Assembly: GCA_964196195.1 (NCBI GenBank)
Contig: CAXMSE010000092.1
Span: 40,597 to 104,596, forward strand
Reading direction: 5' to 3'
Length of the DNA stretch: 64,000 bases
From: OFTM10 sp964196195
GTDB taxonomy: Bacteria; Actinomycetota; Acidimicrobiia; Acidimicrobiales; Aldehydirespiratoraceae
Shown here: piece after piece, positions 1 to 8,179 of the stretch
Layout: each line of letters opens with the position of its first letter
How positions within the stretch are numbered: position 1 is the first letter of the stretch
Translations under genes and position numbers: made by a program
The notes under the pieces: generated by a model
Seen by the model: the letters and a program-made list of their open reading frames with translations, nothing else
The model's database searches: none
Told to the model about the DNA's origin: nothing

Positions 1-1
1 C

Positions 2-1630
2 GCCGAGGCGTTCCAGATCGTGACCGCCTACGGCCTGGGGGCATCATCTATTGCCCTGTTCTCGCGTGTTGGTGGAGGTATCTTCACCAAGGCCGCCGAT
101 GTGGGCGCCGACCTCGTCGGCAAGGTCGAGGCCGGAATCCCCGAGGACGACCCTCGCAATCCGGCCACCATTGCTGACAACGTGGGTGACAACGTGGGCG
201 ACGTCGCCGGCATGGGCGCCGACCTCTTCGAGTCCTACGTGGGCTCGATAATCGCTCCGATCTCGCTGGTGGCATTCGGCCTCGCCGGCGTGGGCATCAC
301 CGCAGAGCAGGCTGGCGACAGCGGGCCCATCGAGCTCCTCATGTATCCGATCGCTATTGCTTTCGTGGGCATGGTTGCTTCGATCATCGGTTCGTTCTTC
401 GTGAAGTCCGGCGACTCCACCGACTCCAGGTCGCTGAGCAGGGCTCTTCACATGGGCACCAATGTAGCCATGGGTCTCACCCTCGCAGCCACCTTCGGCA
501 TCGCCTACTGGCTGTTCGATGGGGCCGATAAGCCGTGGGGTCTGGCAGTCTCGGTGAGCGGTGGCCTCGTGGCGGGCTGGGCGCTCGGGAAGACCGCCGA
601 ATACTTCACGTCCGATCATTTCGCCCCCGTGAAAAAGATCGCCAAGCAGACCGAGACCGGCCCCGCCACCACGATTCTCAGCGGCATCAGCGCCGGGATG
701 ATCTCGGTGGCCGCTTCGGTCGGCCTCGTGGTTCTAGGAGTGGCAGTTGCCTATTGGGGCGGCGAACAGACCCTCGGCGACGATCCGTTTGCAGGCATCT
801 ACGGCATCGCCGTGGCCGCCATCGGTATGCTCGCCACCACCGGTATCGTCGTTTCGGTCGATGCCTACGGGCCCATCGCCGACAACGCCGGCGGCATTGC
901 CGAGATGGCCGAACTCGATCCGAGCGTGCGTGAAGTCACCGATGCCCTCGACTCACTCGGCAACACCACTGCTGCGGTGGCCAAGGGCTTCGCGGTCGGA
1001 TCGGCAGCCCTCACCGCCTTGGCGCTGTTCAAGAGCTTCGAGTTCGCGCTGTTGCAAGAGGGACGTGTGTTGAGCCTCGATGTCGGCGAGGTGGATGTTT
1101 TCATCGGCCTCTTCCTCGGAGCGGCTCTGCCCTTCCTCTTCGCCGCGCTCACGATCGATGCCGTCGGGCGCGCCGCTCACGCGATGATCGAAGAGGTACG
1201 TCGGCAGTTCCGCGAGATCCCCGGCCTCAGGGAGGGCAAGGAGGGTGTGGTCCCCGAGTCGGCTCGCTGCGTCCAGATCTCCACCGACGCCAGCCTCAAG
1301 GAGATGATCATCCCGGGCGCCCTCGCGGTTGTCGTTCCTCTCGTCGTCGGATTCATCGATGTCGACGCTCTCGGAGGCCTCCTGGCCGGCGCGCTCGTCA
1401 CCGGCTTTTCACTCGCCATCTTCATGGCCAACGCCGGTGGAGCGTGGGACAACGCCAAGAAGTACATCGAGGCCGGTGCCCTCGGGGGCAAAGGCTCAGA
1501 CAATCACAAGGCAGCTGTCGTCGGCGACACCGTGGGGGATCCCTTCAAGGACACTTCGGGCCCGGCGATGAACATCCTGCTCAAGGTGATGACCATCGTC
1601 TCGCTCGTGTTCGCCAGCGCATTCGTCTGA
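2..1630 (+). CDS. hppA: Membrane-bound ion-translocating pyrophosphatase, C-terminal part
   Basis: Integral membrane enzyme that couples hydrolysis of pyrophosphate to H+ (or Na+) pumping. The 5' end lies outside the window; the frame is open from base 2, leaving about 542 residues of a family that is usually 650-800 long. The PPi-binding signature (DVGADLVGKVE followed by DNVGDNVGDVAGMGADL) is intact near the start, and the second acidic/lysine site (DNAKKYIEAG, then GDTVGDPFKDTSGP) lies near the C terminus. The loop GNTTAAVAKGF has Ala where K+-independent enzymes carry Lys, which points to the K+-dependent subfamily. Pump-ion specificity cannot be settled from motifs alone. A hairpin follows 15 bases after the stop. 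The identity is certain; the K+ dependence is a family-based inference. Confidence 0.96.
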   Translation, partial: AEAFQIVTAYGLGASSIALFSRVGGGIFTKAADVGADLVGKVEAGIPEDDPRNPATIADNVGDNVGDVAGMGADLFESYVGSIIAPISLVAFGLAGVGITAEQAGDSGPIELLMYPIAIAFVGMVASIIGSFFVKSGDSTDSRSLSRALHMGTNVAMGLTLAATFGIAYWLFDGADKPWGLAVSVSGGLVAGWALGKTAEYFTSDHFAPVKKIAKQTETGPATTILSGISAGMISVAASVGLVVLGVAVAYWGGEQTLGDDPFAGIYGIAVAAIGMLATTGIVVSVDAYGPIADNAGGIAEMAELDPSVREVTDALDSLGNTTAAVAKGFAVGSAALTALALFKSFEFALLQEGRVLSLDVGEVDVFIGLFLGAALPFLFAALTIDAVGRAAHAMIEEVRRQFREIPGLREGKEGVVPESARCVQISTDASLKEMIIPGALAVVVPLVVGFIDVDALGGLLAGALVTGFSLAIFMANAGGAWDNAKKYIEAGALGGKGSDNHKAAVVGDTVGDPFKDTSGPAMNILLKVMTIVSLVFASAFV

Positions 1631-1645
1631 GCGAAGAATCCTGAT

Positions 1646-1676
1646 GGCTGTGGGGACCTTGCCGGCCCCCACAGCC
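1646..1676 (+). terminator. Hairpin terminator after hppA
   Basis: A perfect 10-bp inverted repeat (1646-1655 with 1667-1676, arms GGCTGTGGGG / CCCCACAGCC) encloses an 11-nt loop 15 bases after the hppA stop. There is no T-tract, which is common for actinobacterial terminators. It argues against the upstream ATG at 1644 as the start of the next gene. Confidence 0.7.
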
Positions 1677-1690
1677 ACGGCTTCAACCGG

Positions 1691-1696
1691 TACCGT
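1691..1696 (+). promoter_or_regulatory. Leaderless -10 box of the 5-FCL gene
   Basis: TACCGT lies 7 nt before the ATG at 1704, so transcription should start at or next to the start codon. No Shine-Dalgarno sequence is present. The same spacing recurs before many genes in this window. Confidence 0.5.
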
Positions 1697-1703
1697 TCGC
1701 CCG

Positions 1704-2306
1704 ATGACCCAACCCGCCAGCCAGCGACGAGCGATGCGCCTCGACCTGCGGGAGCGACGCGCCGCCCTCTCCGGCGCCGACCAGGGCGCGGCATCGATGG
1801 CGGTGATGGCTCGACTGGCTCGTATGCCGCTGCTCCGGGAAGCGGCGATCATCTCCGGCTATCGGGCGGTCCGCGGCGAGATCGACATCGATGCTGCACT
1901 GATTCTCCTGTGCGAGTCGGGACGAACGATCACGGTGCCGCGAGTGGTGGGCGACCATCTCGAGTTCGTCACGTGGGACCCCGAAGGTGATGCCACCACC
2001 GGCTCGTTCGGAATCCAGGAGCCCGCCGCGGGTGATCCCGTGCCCCTGCACCGCCACGATGTGGTGCTCGCCCCGCTTGTGGCGTTCGACGAGCGGGGCA
2101 ACCGCCTCGGGCAAGGTGGAGGCTTCTACGATCGCGCACTCGCAGGAGCGGGGTCTCAACGCCCCATCGTCATCGGCGTCGCCCACTCCTTCCAACAAGT
2201 CGGCCTTGTTCCCGCCGAGGCTTGGGACATCCCCCTCGACGCAGTCGTCACCGAGGACTGCGTCCTGGAGTTCCGTCCGGGCGCCCTCGATCCCCCAACC
2301 CACTGA
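1704..2306 (+). CDS. 5-formyltetrahydrofolate cyclo-ligase
   Basis: Cytosolic ATP-dependent enzyme converting 5-formyl-THF to 5,10-methenyl-THF in one-carbon metabolism (200 aa, normal length). The family signature GQGGGFYDRAL is present in the C-terminal half, preceded by LVAFDERGNRLG. An in-frame ATG at 1644 sits inside the hppA terminator hairpin, so the ATG at 1704 is preferred; it is preceded by a leaderless -10 box. It lies between hppA and the trk operon without obvious functional linkage. Annotated in other genomes as fau, ygfA or MTHFS. Confidence 0.9.
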   Translation: MTQPASQRRAMRLDLRERRAALSGADQGAASMAVMARLARMPLLREAAIISGYRAVRGEIDIDAALILLCESGRTITVPRVVGDHLEFVTWDPEGDATTGSFGIQEPAAGDPVPLHRHDVVLAPLVAFDERGNRLGQGGGFYDRALAGAGSQRPIVIGVAHSFQQVGLVPAEAWDIPLDAVVTEDCVLEFRPGALDPPTH

Positions 2307-2327
2307 ATCAAGGAGTAGAAAGAAGCT

Positions 2328-3671
2328 GTGCACGTAGTCGTGGTCGGAGCCGGTGAAGTCGGTTCCTATGTTGCCGACCGTCTGAGTCGTGAGGGCCACG
2401 ACGTGGCCATCATCGACATCGATGGAGCGAAGTTGCGCGCCATTGATGATGCACTCGACGTGCTCACGGTGTGCGGAAGCGGTACCCATCCTGATGTCCT
2501 GCGCCGCGCCGGCGTCGAGCATACGGAGTTGATTGTCGCGGTCACCGCCAACGATGAGGCCAACCTCATCTCATCGATGATCGCGAAATCGATCGGGGTC
2601 CCGAGGTCGATCGTCAGGATCGAGGCGGCCGAGCTCAGGGGCCAGGCCGCCGAAGACATCCGCAAGGCAGCGGGCGCCGATCTGATCATCGACCCCGACG
2701 CCGAAACCGCGGAGGAGGTGCTGGAACTCCTCGACTATCCCGGCGCCGACGAGGTGGCCCATATGGTGGGCGGGGAGGTCGTGGTGATCGGAGCCAGGCT
2801 TCCTCCCGGTGCTCCCCTGGTAGGGAGGACACTCGGCGACATCGGTGAAGAGTTCGAGCCCGACTGGGACTTCATGGTTACCGCCATCGGGCGCGGCGAC
2901 GAGACCGTGATCCCGCGCCGTGATCACCGCCTGGAGGCAGGCGACCATGTGCGCGTGGCGGTGAAGCGAAGCGCTCGGCGCCTGGTCATCGAGTTGCTCG
3001 GACTCGATTCTCAGGTCCCCAACCGGGTGATGCTTCTCGGTGGAGGTCGCACGGCGGAGATGTTGGCGAAGAGCCTGGCCACTCGCGGTATTCAGGTGGT
3101 GGTTGTCGAGCGGAACCCAACCCGGGCAAGGGAGCTGGCGGAGCGCCTCGACGATGCCCTGGTGCTCGAGGGAGACATAACCGACGCAGACCTGTTGGAG
3201 GAGGCCGACGTCGGCCGCTTCGAGATGGTGGTGGCAACGACGGGAGAGGACGACGCGAACATTCTCGCGTGCCTCTACGCCAAGGCCAATGGTGCGAAGG
3301 AGACGGTGGCCGTGGTGCACCGCCTGGCCCTGCTCACCCTGCTCACCGATGCCGGGATCGATGTTGCCCTGTCCCCGCGCACCGCCACCGCCAATGGCGT
3401 GTTGAGGTTCGTTCGTGGTGGAGTCGCCGCGGTCGCCACCTTCCTGCACGGCGATGTGGAAGTGCTCGAACTCGAGGTCGCGCCGGGGAGCCCGGCCGAC
3501 GGAGAACTGGTTCGCGACCTCAACCTCCCCAAGGATGCGCTGATCGCAGCCGCTGTGCGCGATGGCAAGCCACGCATCATCCGGGGACGGTCGCATCTGC
3601 GGGCCAGGGACAGGGTTGTTGTCGTGGCGATGCCCTCGGCCGTCGAAGACGTTCGCCGCGCCATCGGGTGA
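2328..3671 (+). CDS. trkA: Trk potassium uptake regulatory protein TrkA
   Basis: Cytoplasmic nucleotide-binding ring subunit that gates TrkH K+ channels (447 aa, the normal two-repeat length). The N terminus VVVGAGEVGSYVADRL and the repeat near residue 227 (MLLGGGRTAEMLAKSL) are the two Rossmann RCK-N domains; each is followed by a TrkA-C (RCK-C) domain ending near residues 220 and 445. Start is a GTG, with AAGGAG at 2310-2315. The stop overlaps the first trkH gene in a GTGA junction, so the two are translationally coupled. Confidence 0.95.
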   Translation: MHVVVVGAGEVGSYVADRLSREGHDVAIIDIDGAKLRAIDDALDVLTVCGSGTHPDVLRRAGVEHTELIVAVTANDEANLISSMIAKSIGVPRSIVRIEAAELRGQAAEDIRKAAGADLIIDPDAETAEEVLELLDYPGADEVAHMVGGEVVVIGARLPPGAPLVGRTLGDIGEEFEPDWDFMVTAIGRGDETVIPRRDHRLEAGDHVRVAVKRSARRLVIELLGLDSQVPNRVMLLGGGRTAEMLAKSLATRGIQVVVVERNPTRARELAERLDDALVLEGDITDADLLEEADVGRFEMVVATTGEDDANILACLYAKANGAKETVAVVHRLALLTLLTDAGIDVALSPRTATANGVLRFVRGGVAAVATFLHGDVEVLELEVAPGSPADGELVRDLNLPKDALIAAAVRDGKPRIIRGRSHLRARDRVVVVAMPSAVEDVRRAIG

Positions 3672-5176
3672 CTGCAAACTCGGCCGTATCAAGCGGAGGC
3701 CCGCCCGGCCGGCTCGGTCGTCAGCGTCGATACAGCTTCGGCCGTCTCACCGTCGCCGACGCACTCGCGGGATTCTCGATCGTCACCGCCCTCTGCGGGT
3801 TCGGTGGACTCTTCGACGATGTGAGCGAAGCCTTGGCGTTGCTGTTCACTGCCGCGATCACCGGTGCGATCGGTTTCACCGGGCATCGGGTGTTACAGCC
3901 GCGGCGCCGCACGCCGCCTGGTCGGGTTGTGTCGGGTCTGGCGTCCGCATGGATAGCCCTGGTGGTTGCCGGCACCACGGTGTACCTGCTCACCGGGATC
4001 ACCAGCCAGCTTGATGATGCCCTGTTCGAGTCGGCGGCCGGCTTCAGCACAACCGCTCTCTCCACCCTCGACGTCGACGAGTTCTCCACCACGATGCACA
4101 TCTGGCGGGCGTCCACCCAGTGGCTCGGAGGTGCGTTCGGGATTCTTGCCGCGGTGATCGCCCTGCCCGGCGCGATGCGCGGGAGTGTCCACGTCCCCCG
4201 GGGCCATGGCCGCCGGCTCGATCGCCTCGCTCCCACCCCGGAGGTGGGCCGCCGTCGCATCATGGCCATCTATTCCGGCCTCACGACGGTTTGCGGGCTC
4301 GGCTATTTCGCCACCGGCCTCGGCACCCGCGATTCGGTGGTGCATGCCCTCACCACGGTCTCCACCGGCGGTTTCTCCTCGCGCGCTGATTCGCTCGCAT
4401 CGGCAGGCACGGGGTCACAGTTGGTGGCCACGGTGTTCATGATCATCGCCGGCATGAGCTACTTCGCCCTTTGGTGGGCGCTCCGGCGCCAGGCTCGACG
4501 GTTCCTCGAGAGTTCCGAGTTGAGGTTGTATCTCTCGATATTGGTAATTGCCACTATCGGCCTGCTGGTCGGGGTCGACGGAATCTCTGTCGGCGACGCC
4601 CTGTTCAGCGTGGCGTCGGCGGTGAGCACCACGGGTTATGCGGTGAACGACTGGACTGTGTATTCCCCGGCGGCCCTCAGCATCCTGCTCGTGGTGGTGG
4701 CCACCGGATCGATGGGAGCGTCCGCGGGTGGAGGACTACGGGTGGCCCGGGTTCGAAGCCTCATCGACTTCGCCAACCGCGAGCTCCGACGCCAACTCGA
4801 CCCCAACTCCGTTACGGTGGTGATGGCCGATGAGCGGGCGATCGACGATCGCGAACTCGAGCGCCTCACCGGTTACCAGATCGCCCATTTCGGCTTGGCC
4901 GCAGTTGGTGCCTTCTTCCTCGCGGTGGTCGGTGTCGACCTGATCACAGCTCTCTGGACCGCCATCTCCGTGCTCTCCACCGCCGGACCCGCCCCCGGTA
5001 CCGGTCCATTTGGTGATGCCACCGCGCTCGGGGCCGACGGAAGGCTTCTCCTGATCCCCGGCATGCTCGCCGGGAGGGTCACCATCCTGCCCCTGCTATT
5101 GGCCCTCGTTTCTGTGCTTCGCACCAAGGATCGGGCAACGAGGCGCGTCAAACGCATGCTGCGGAGCAGGCGATGA
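3668..5176 (+). CDS. trkH: TrkH-family potassium channel subunit, copy 1
   Basis: Multi-spanning K+ translocating subunit (502 aa) that partners with TrkA. Four pore-loop filters, each with the conserved glycine, are visible: AAGFSTTALS, VSTGGFSSR, VSTTGYAVND and LSTAGPAPGTG. The open frame extends far upstream inside trkA, but the GTG at 3668, which overlaps the trkA stop, gives the normal TrkH length. It ends in an ATGA overlap with a second trkH. The two TrkH proteins are clearly divergent, not a recent duplication. Confidence 0.92.
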   Translation: MTANSAVSSGGPPGRLGRQRRYSFGRLTVADALAGFSIVTALCGFGGLFDDVSEALALLFTAAITGAIGFTGHRVLQPRRRTPPGRVVSGLASAWIALVVAGTTVYLLTGITSQLDDALFESAAGFSTTALSTLDVDEFSTTMHIWRASTQWLGGAFGILAAVIALPGAMRGSVHVPRGHGRRLDRLAPTPEVGRRRIMAIYSGLTTVCGLGYFATGLGTRDSVVHALTTVSTGGFSSRADSLASAGTGSQLVATVFMIIAGMSYFALWWALRRQARRFLESSELRLYLSILVIATIGLLVGVDGISVGDALFSVASAVSTTGYAVNDWTVYSPAALSILLVVVATGSMGASAGGGLRVARVRSLIDFANRELRRQLDPNSVTVVMADERAIDDRELERLTGYQIAHFGLAAVGAFFLAVVGVDLITALWTAISVLSTAGPAPGTGPFGDATALGADGRLLLIPGMLAGRVTILPLLLALVSVLRTKDRATRRVKRMLRSRR

Positions 5177-6735
5177 GGTTCATCCGGCTGATCGAGGCCC
5201 GCCGAGCCACCGAACTCCATCACGGGCGCGGCGGAGTCCGCAGCACCGCATTGCATGTGATGGGAATCGCGCTGTCCTTCGTGGCGGTCGGCATGTTCAT
5301 CACCGCGGTACTGGAGTGGGGATCCACCAACCGAGACACCGCCGCCCTTTTCTGGTCTGGGGTGATCTGTCTTAGCTTGGGAGGCCTGCTCTGGTGGGCG
5401 ACCCAGCCGGGAAGCGCCCGCAGTCGAGACGTGTTCGCCGCGGTGGGGTGGACCTGGGTGGTGGTCACCCTGATAGGGGCATTGCCGTTCATTTTTGCGG
5501 GCACCTTCGCCACCAATGGTGTCGGATTCGTCGAGCAGGTGGTCAATTCGATCTTTGAGTCGGCCTCCGGCTACTCCTGCACCGGATCCACCTCACTCCT
5601 CGACTTCGGTCGCCCCGGCCGAGGCCTGCTGATGTACCGCCAGGCCACCCAGTGGTACGGCGGGATGGGCATTGTGGTGCTCGCGGTGGCGGTGCTTCCG
5701 TTCCTCGGCGTGGGCGGCCTCGACCTCATGACCGCGGAGGCGCCGGGCCCATCCTCGGACCGACTCACACCGCGAGTCTCCGAGACCGCCAAGCGACTCT
5801 GGGCCACCTACCTTCTGTTCACTGTGGCTGTGGCCGTCGTGCTCACCGTTCTTCCCGGTGCTTCGCTCTACGACGGCGTCGCCCACGGCCTCACCACTGC
5901 CTCCACCGGCGGGTTCTCTCCCTACAGCGATTCGATCGGCTACTTCGACAGCATCACCATCGAGATCGTGCTCATCATCGGGATGGTGATCGGCGGCACC
6001 AACTTTGCTCACCATTGGCGGGCGCTGCAGGGCCATCCCGAGGGCTATGTGAGAGACCCCGAGTTCCGCGGCTACATCCTCATGCTCGTCCTGGTGGCGT
6101 CGGCGGTGGTCGGACTCATCTGGATCGACGGGGGATTCGGGTTCGGAACCGCACTAAGAGCCGGAGTATTCAACGTCGTGTCGCTCGGCACCAGCACCGG
6201 CTTCGGTAACGCCACCGGAACCGAATCGGCGGGCAACTTTGTGCTCTGGGTGCCGGCCGCCCAGATGATGATTCTCTTTTTGATGGTGAGCGGTGCCTGC
6301 ACGGGTTCCACCTCGGGGGGTATCAAGGTGATGAGGGTTCAGGTGCTGATCGCCCACAGCATCCGTTCCATCAAGCGGGATCAACACCCGCGAGCAGTGA
6401 TCCCCGTCAAGCATGGGAGCCACGCAGTGGCCGAGGACATCGTGAGCCGGATGGCGGGATTCTTCCTCCTCTACTTGCTGCTGGTGCTCACGGGTGTCGT
6501 TATCGTCACTGCACTGGGCGGAGGCCTCGTGGAGTCGATCGCTGCCGTTGTCGGTTCTCTCGGCAACATGGGACCGGCTCTCGGCGAGGCTGGCCCCACC
6601 GCCTCCTTCGCCACTGCATTCAGTCAGCCGGCGCGGCTCGTCCTGGCCCTGTTCATGCTCATCGGGCGGCTCGAGATCTTCCCGATGCTGTTGATGTTCG
6701 CGGCGCCCCTGCGTGCCATCCGCGACCGGACCTGA
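5173..6735 (+). CDS. trkH: TrkH-family potassium channel subunit, copy 2
   Basis: Second K+ channel subunit (520 aa). Its four filter loops are SASGYSCTGS, ASTGGFSPYS, LGTSTGFGNAT and LGNMGPALGE, each with the filter glycine. The C-terminal LIGRLEIFPMLLMF is the canonical TrkH ending. It is the last gene of the trkA-trkH-trkH operon and overlaps copy 1 by 4 bp. It converges on the M18 peptidase gene with only 8 bp between stops. Confidence 0.94.
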   Translation: MRFIRLIEARRATELHHGRGGVRSTALHVMGIALSFVAVGMFITAVLEWGSTNRDTAALFWSGVICLSLGGLLWWATQPGSARSRDVFAAVGWTWVVVTLIGALPFIFAGTFATNGVGFVEQVVNSIFESASGYSCTGSTSLLDFGRPGRGLLMYRQATQWYGGMGIVVLAVAVLPFLGVGGLDLMTAEAPGPSSDRLTPRVSETAKRLWATYLLFTVAVAVVLTVLPGASLYDGVAHGLTTASTGGFSPYSDSIGYFDSITIEIVLIIGMVIGGTNFAHHWRALQGHPEGYVRDPEFRGYILMLVLVASAVVGLIWIDGGFGFGTALRAGVFNVVSLGTSTGFGNATGTESAGNFVLWVPAAQMMILFLMVSGACTGSTSGGIKVMRVQVLIAHSIRSIKRDQHPRAVIPVKHGSHAVAEDIVSRMAGFFLLYLLLVLTGVVIVTALGGGLVESIAAVVGSLGNMGPALGEAGPTASFATAFSQPARLVLALFMLIGRLEIFPMLLMFAAPLRAIRDRT

Positions 6736-6743
6736 TCGGGGGG

Positions 6744-8027
6744 TCAGGCTCTTAATGCCTCGGTGAGGGCGGCACCGAACCAGGCCGCGTCGTGGCTTCC
6801 GGTCATTTCGCGGGCCGAGTGCATGGCGAGCTGGGCGCATCCCGCGTCGACCACAGCCATGCCGAGCTGGCCTGCGGTGGCAGGGCCGATGGTGGAGCCA
6901 CAGCCGAGATCGGTGCGAGTGACGAAGGTCTGCATCGGCACCCCCGCCGCCTCACAGGCAAGGCGAAACTCGGCCCCGGAGAGCGCATCGGTGGCATAGC
7001 GCTGATTGCTGTTGACCTTCAGCACCGGCCCCGCGTTGAGCCCTATCCGGTGTTGGGGCTCGTGGCGGTCGGCGTAGTTTGGGTGGGTAGCGTGGGCACC
7101 ATCGGCGGAGATCACGAGACTGTCGGCCCGGCTCCGGACGCTTGCCTCCGGATCGACGCCGCGGGCGGCCGAAAGGCGCTCGAGCACGCGGCCCAGAAGG
7201 GGAGATGCGGCACCGGTGGCCGACACACTTCCGACCTCTTCGTGGTCGAACAGGCACACCATGGGAATTCGAGGTCCGGGATCGTCGGCCACCGAGTTGA
7301 GGGCTTCGATGGCGAGGAAACAGGAGAGCTGATTGTCGATTCGCGCGCTGATCAGAAACTCGTCGTTGAGCCCGCCGATCGTGGCGGAGGTGAGGTCGTG
7401 GGCCATCACATCCCACCCGAGGATGTCGTCGGCCGCCACGCCAAGCTGGGTGGCGAGGTAGTGGACGAATGAAGGCCCATCATCTCCGAGGCCCCACACG
7501 GGTGCCATGTGCAGTTGCTTATTGAGATTCAGCCCCTTGTCGCGAATGTCGCCGTCGAGGTGGATCGCGAGCTGGGGTACCCGCAAGATGGGCCGATCGT
7601 CACGAAACAGCACCGCCTCGGGCCCCGAGCTGCCCCGCACCGCGATCCTGCCAGCCAGACCGAGATCCCGATCGAGCCAGGAGTTGAGCAGGACGCCGCC
7701 GTAGACCTCTACGCCGAGCTGTCGCCAGCCGAGCGTGGAGGTGTCCGGGTTGGGCTTGATCCGTAGGTTGGGGCTGTCGGTGTGGGCGCCGATCACCCTG
7801 ACGCCGCATTCAGGACCGTGATCATCGGTGCTGACCCACGCAGCCAGGGCACCCCCGCTGCGCCAGTAATGTCGTCCCGTCGCAGGCATCGGGTCGGCTG
7901 ATCCGACTTCGGTGAACCCTGCCTCCTCGAGCCTCGAGGCAGCTGTGGCCACCGCGTGGTACGGCGTCGGCGAAGCGTCGAAAAGGCGGCAGAGCAGGCG
8001 AGAAACTGAGAGATCGGATGCTGGCAT
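6744..8027 (-). CDS. M18 family aspartyl aminopeptidase
   Basis: Cytosolic zinc-dependent aminopeptidase of the M18 family (427 aa from this start), which removes N-terminal acidic residues from peptides. Visible metal-site motifs are GAHTDSPNLRIKP, the catalytic/zinc motif FDHEEVGS, and ADGAHATHPNYADRHEP with NSNQRYATD near the C terminus. The start ATG at 8027 (MPASDLSV) matches the usual short N terminus before ASPTPYHAV. A GTG at 8051 in frame would add 8 residues. It is transcribed leftward, divergent from gltB. Symbols apeB or pepC are used in different genomes. Confidence 0.93.
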   Translation of the reverse strand: MPASDLSVSRLLCRLFDASPTPYHAVATAASRLEEAGFTEVGSADPMPATGRHYWRSGGALAAWVSTDDHGPECGVRVIGAHTDSPNLRIKPNPDTSTLGWRQLGVEVYGGVLLNSWLDRDLGLAGRIAVRGSSGPEAVLFRDDRPILRVPQLAIHLDGDIRDKGLNLNKQLHMAPVWGLGDDGPSFVHYLATQLGVAADDILGWDVMAHDLTSATIGGLNDEFLISARIDNQLSCFLAIEALNSVADDPGPRIPMVCLFDHEEVGSVSATGAASPLLGRVLERLSAARGVDPEASVRSRADSLVISADGAHATHPNYADRHEPQHRIGLNAGPVLKVNSNQRYATDALSGAEFRLACEAAGVPMQTFVTRTDLGCGSTIGPATAGQLGMAVVDAGCAQLAMHSAREMTGSHDAAWFGAALTEALRA

Positions 8028-8179
8028 TGGCCTATGATGGCCCACGGTCACGTCGAGTTGGCCGTTATCGAGCCCGAATCGCTACGATTTGAAGACTCTG
8101 GAAGCCGGGCCAACGTCGTCCCAGCTCCCGAACGCACCGGTCGCCCCCGCCCGGGTTCAGGAGACTTGAGGACACCCGA

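Noticed and set aside
1683..2522. Antisense open frame of ~279 codons opposite the 5-FCL gene
   Set aside because: No protein-family character; it mirrors the codon bias of the sense gene.
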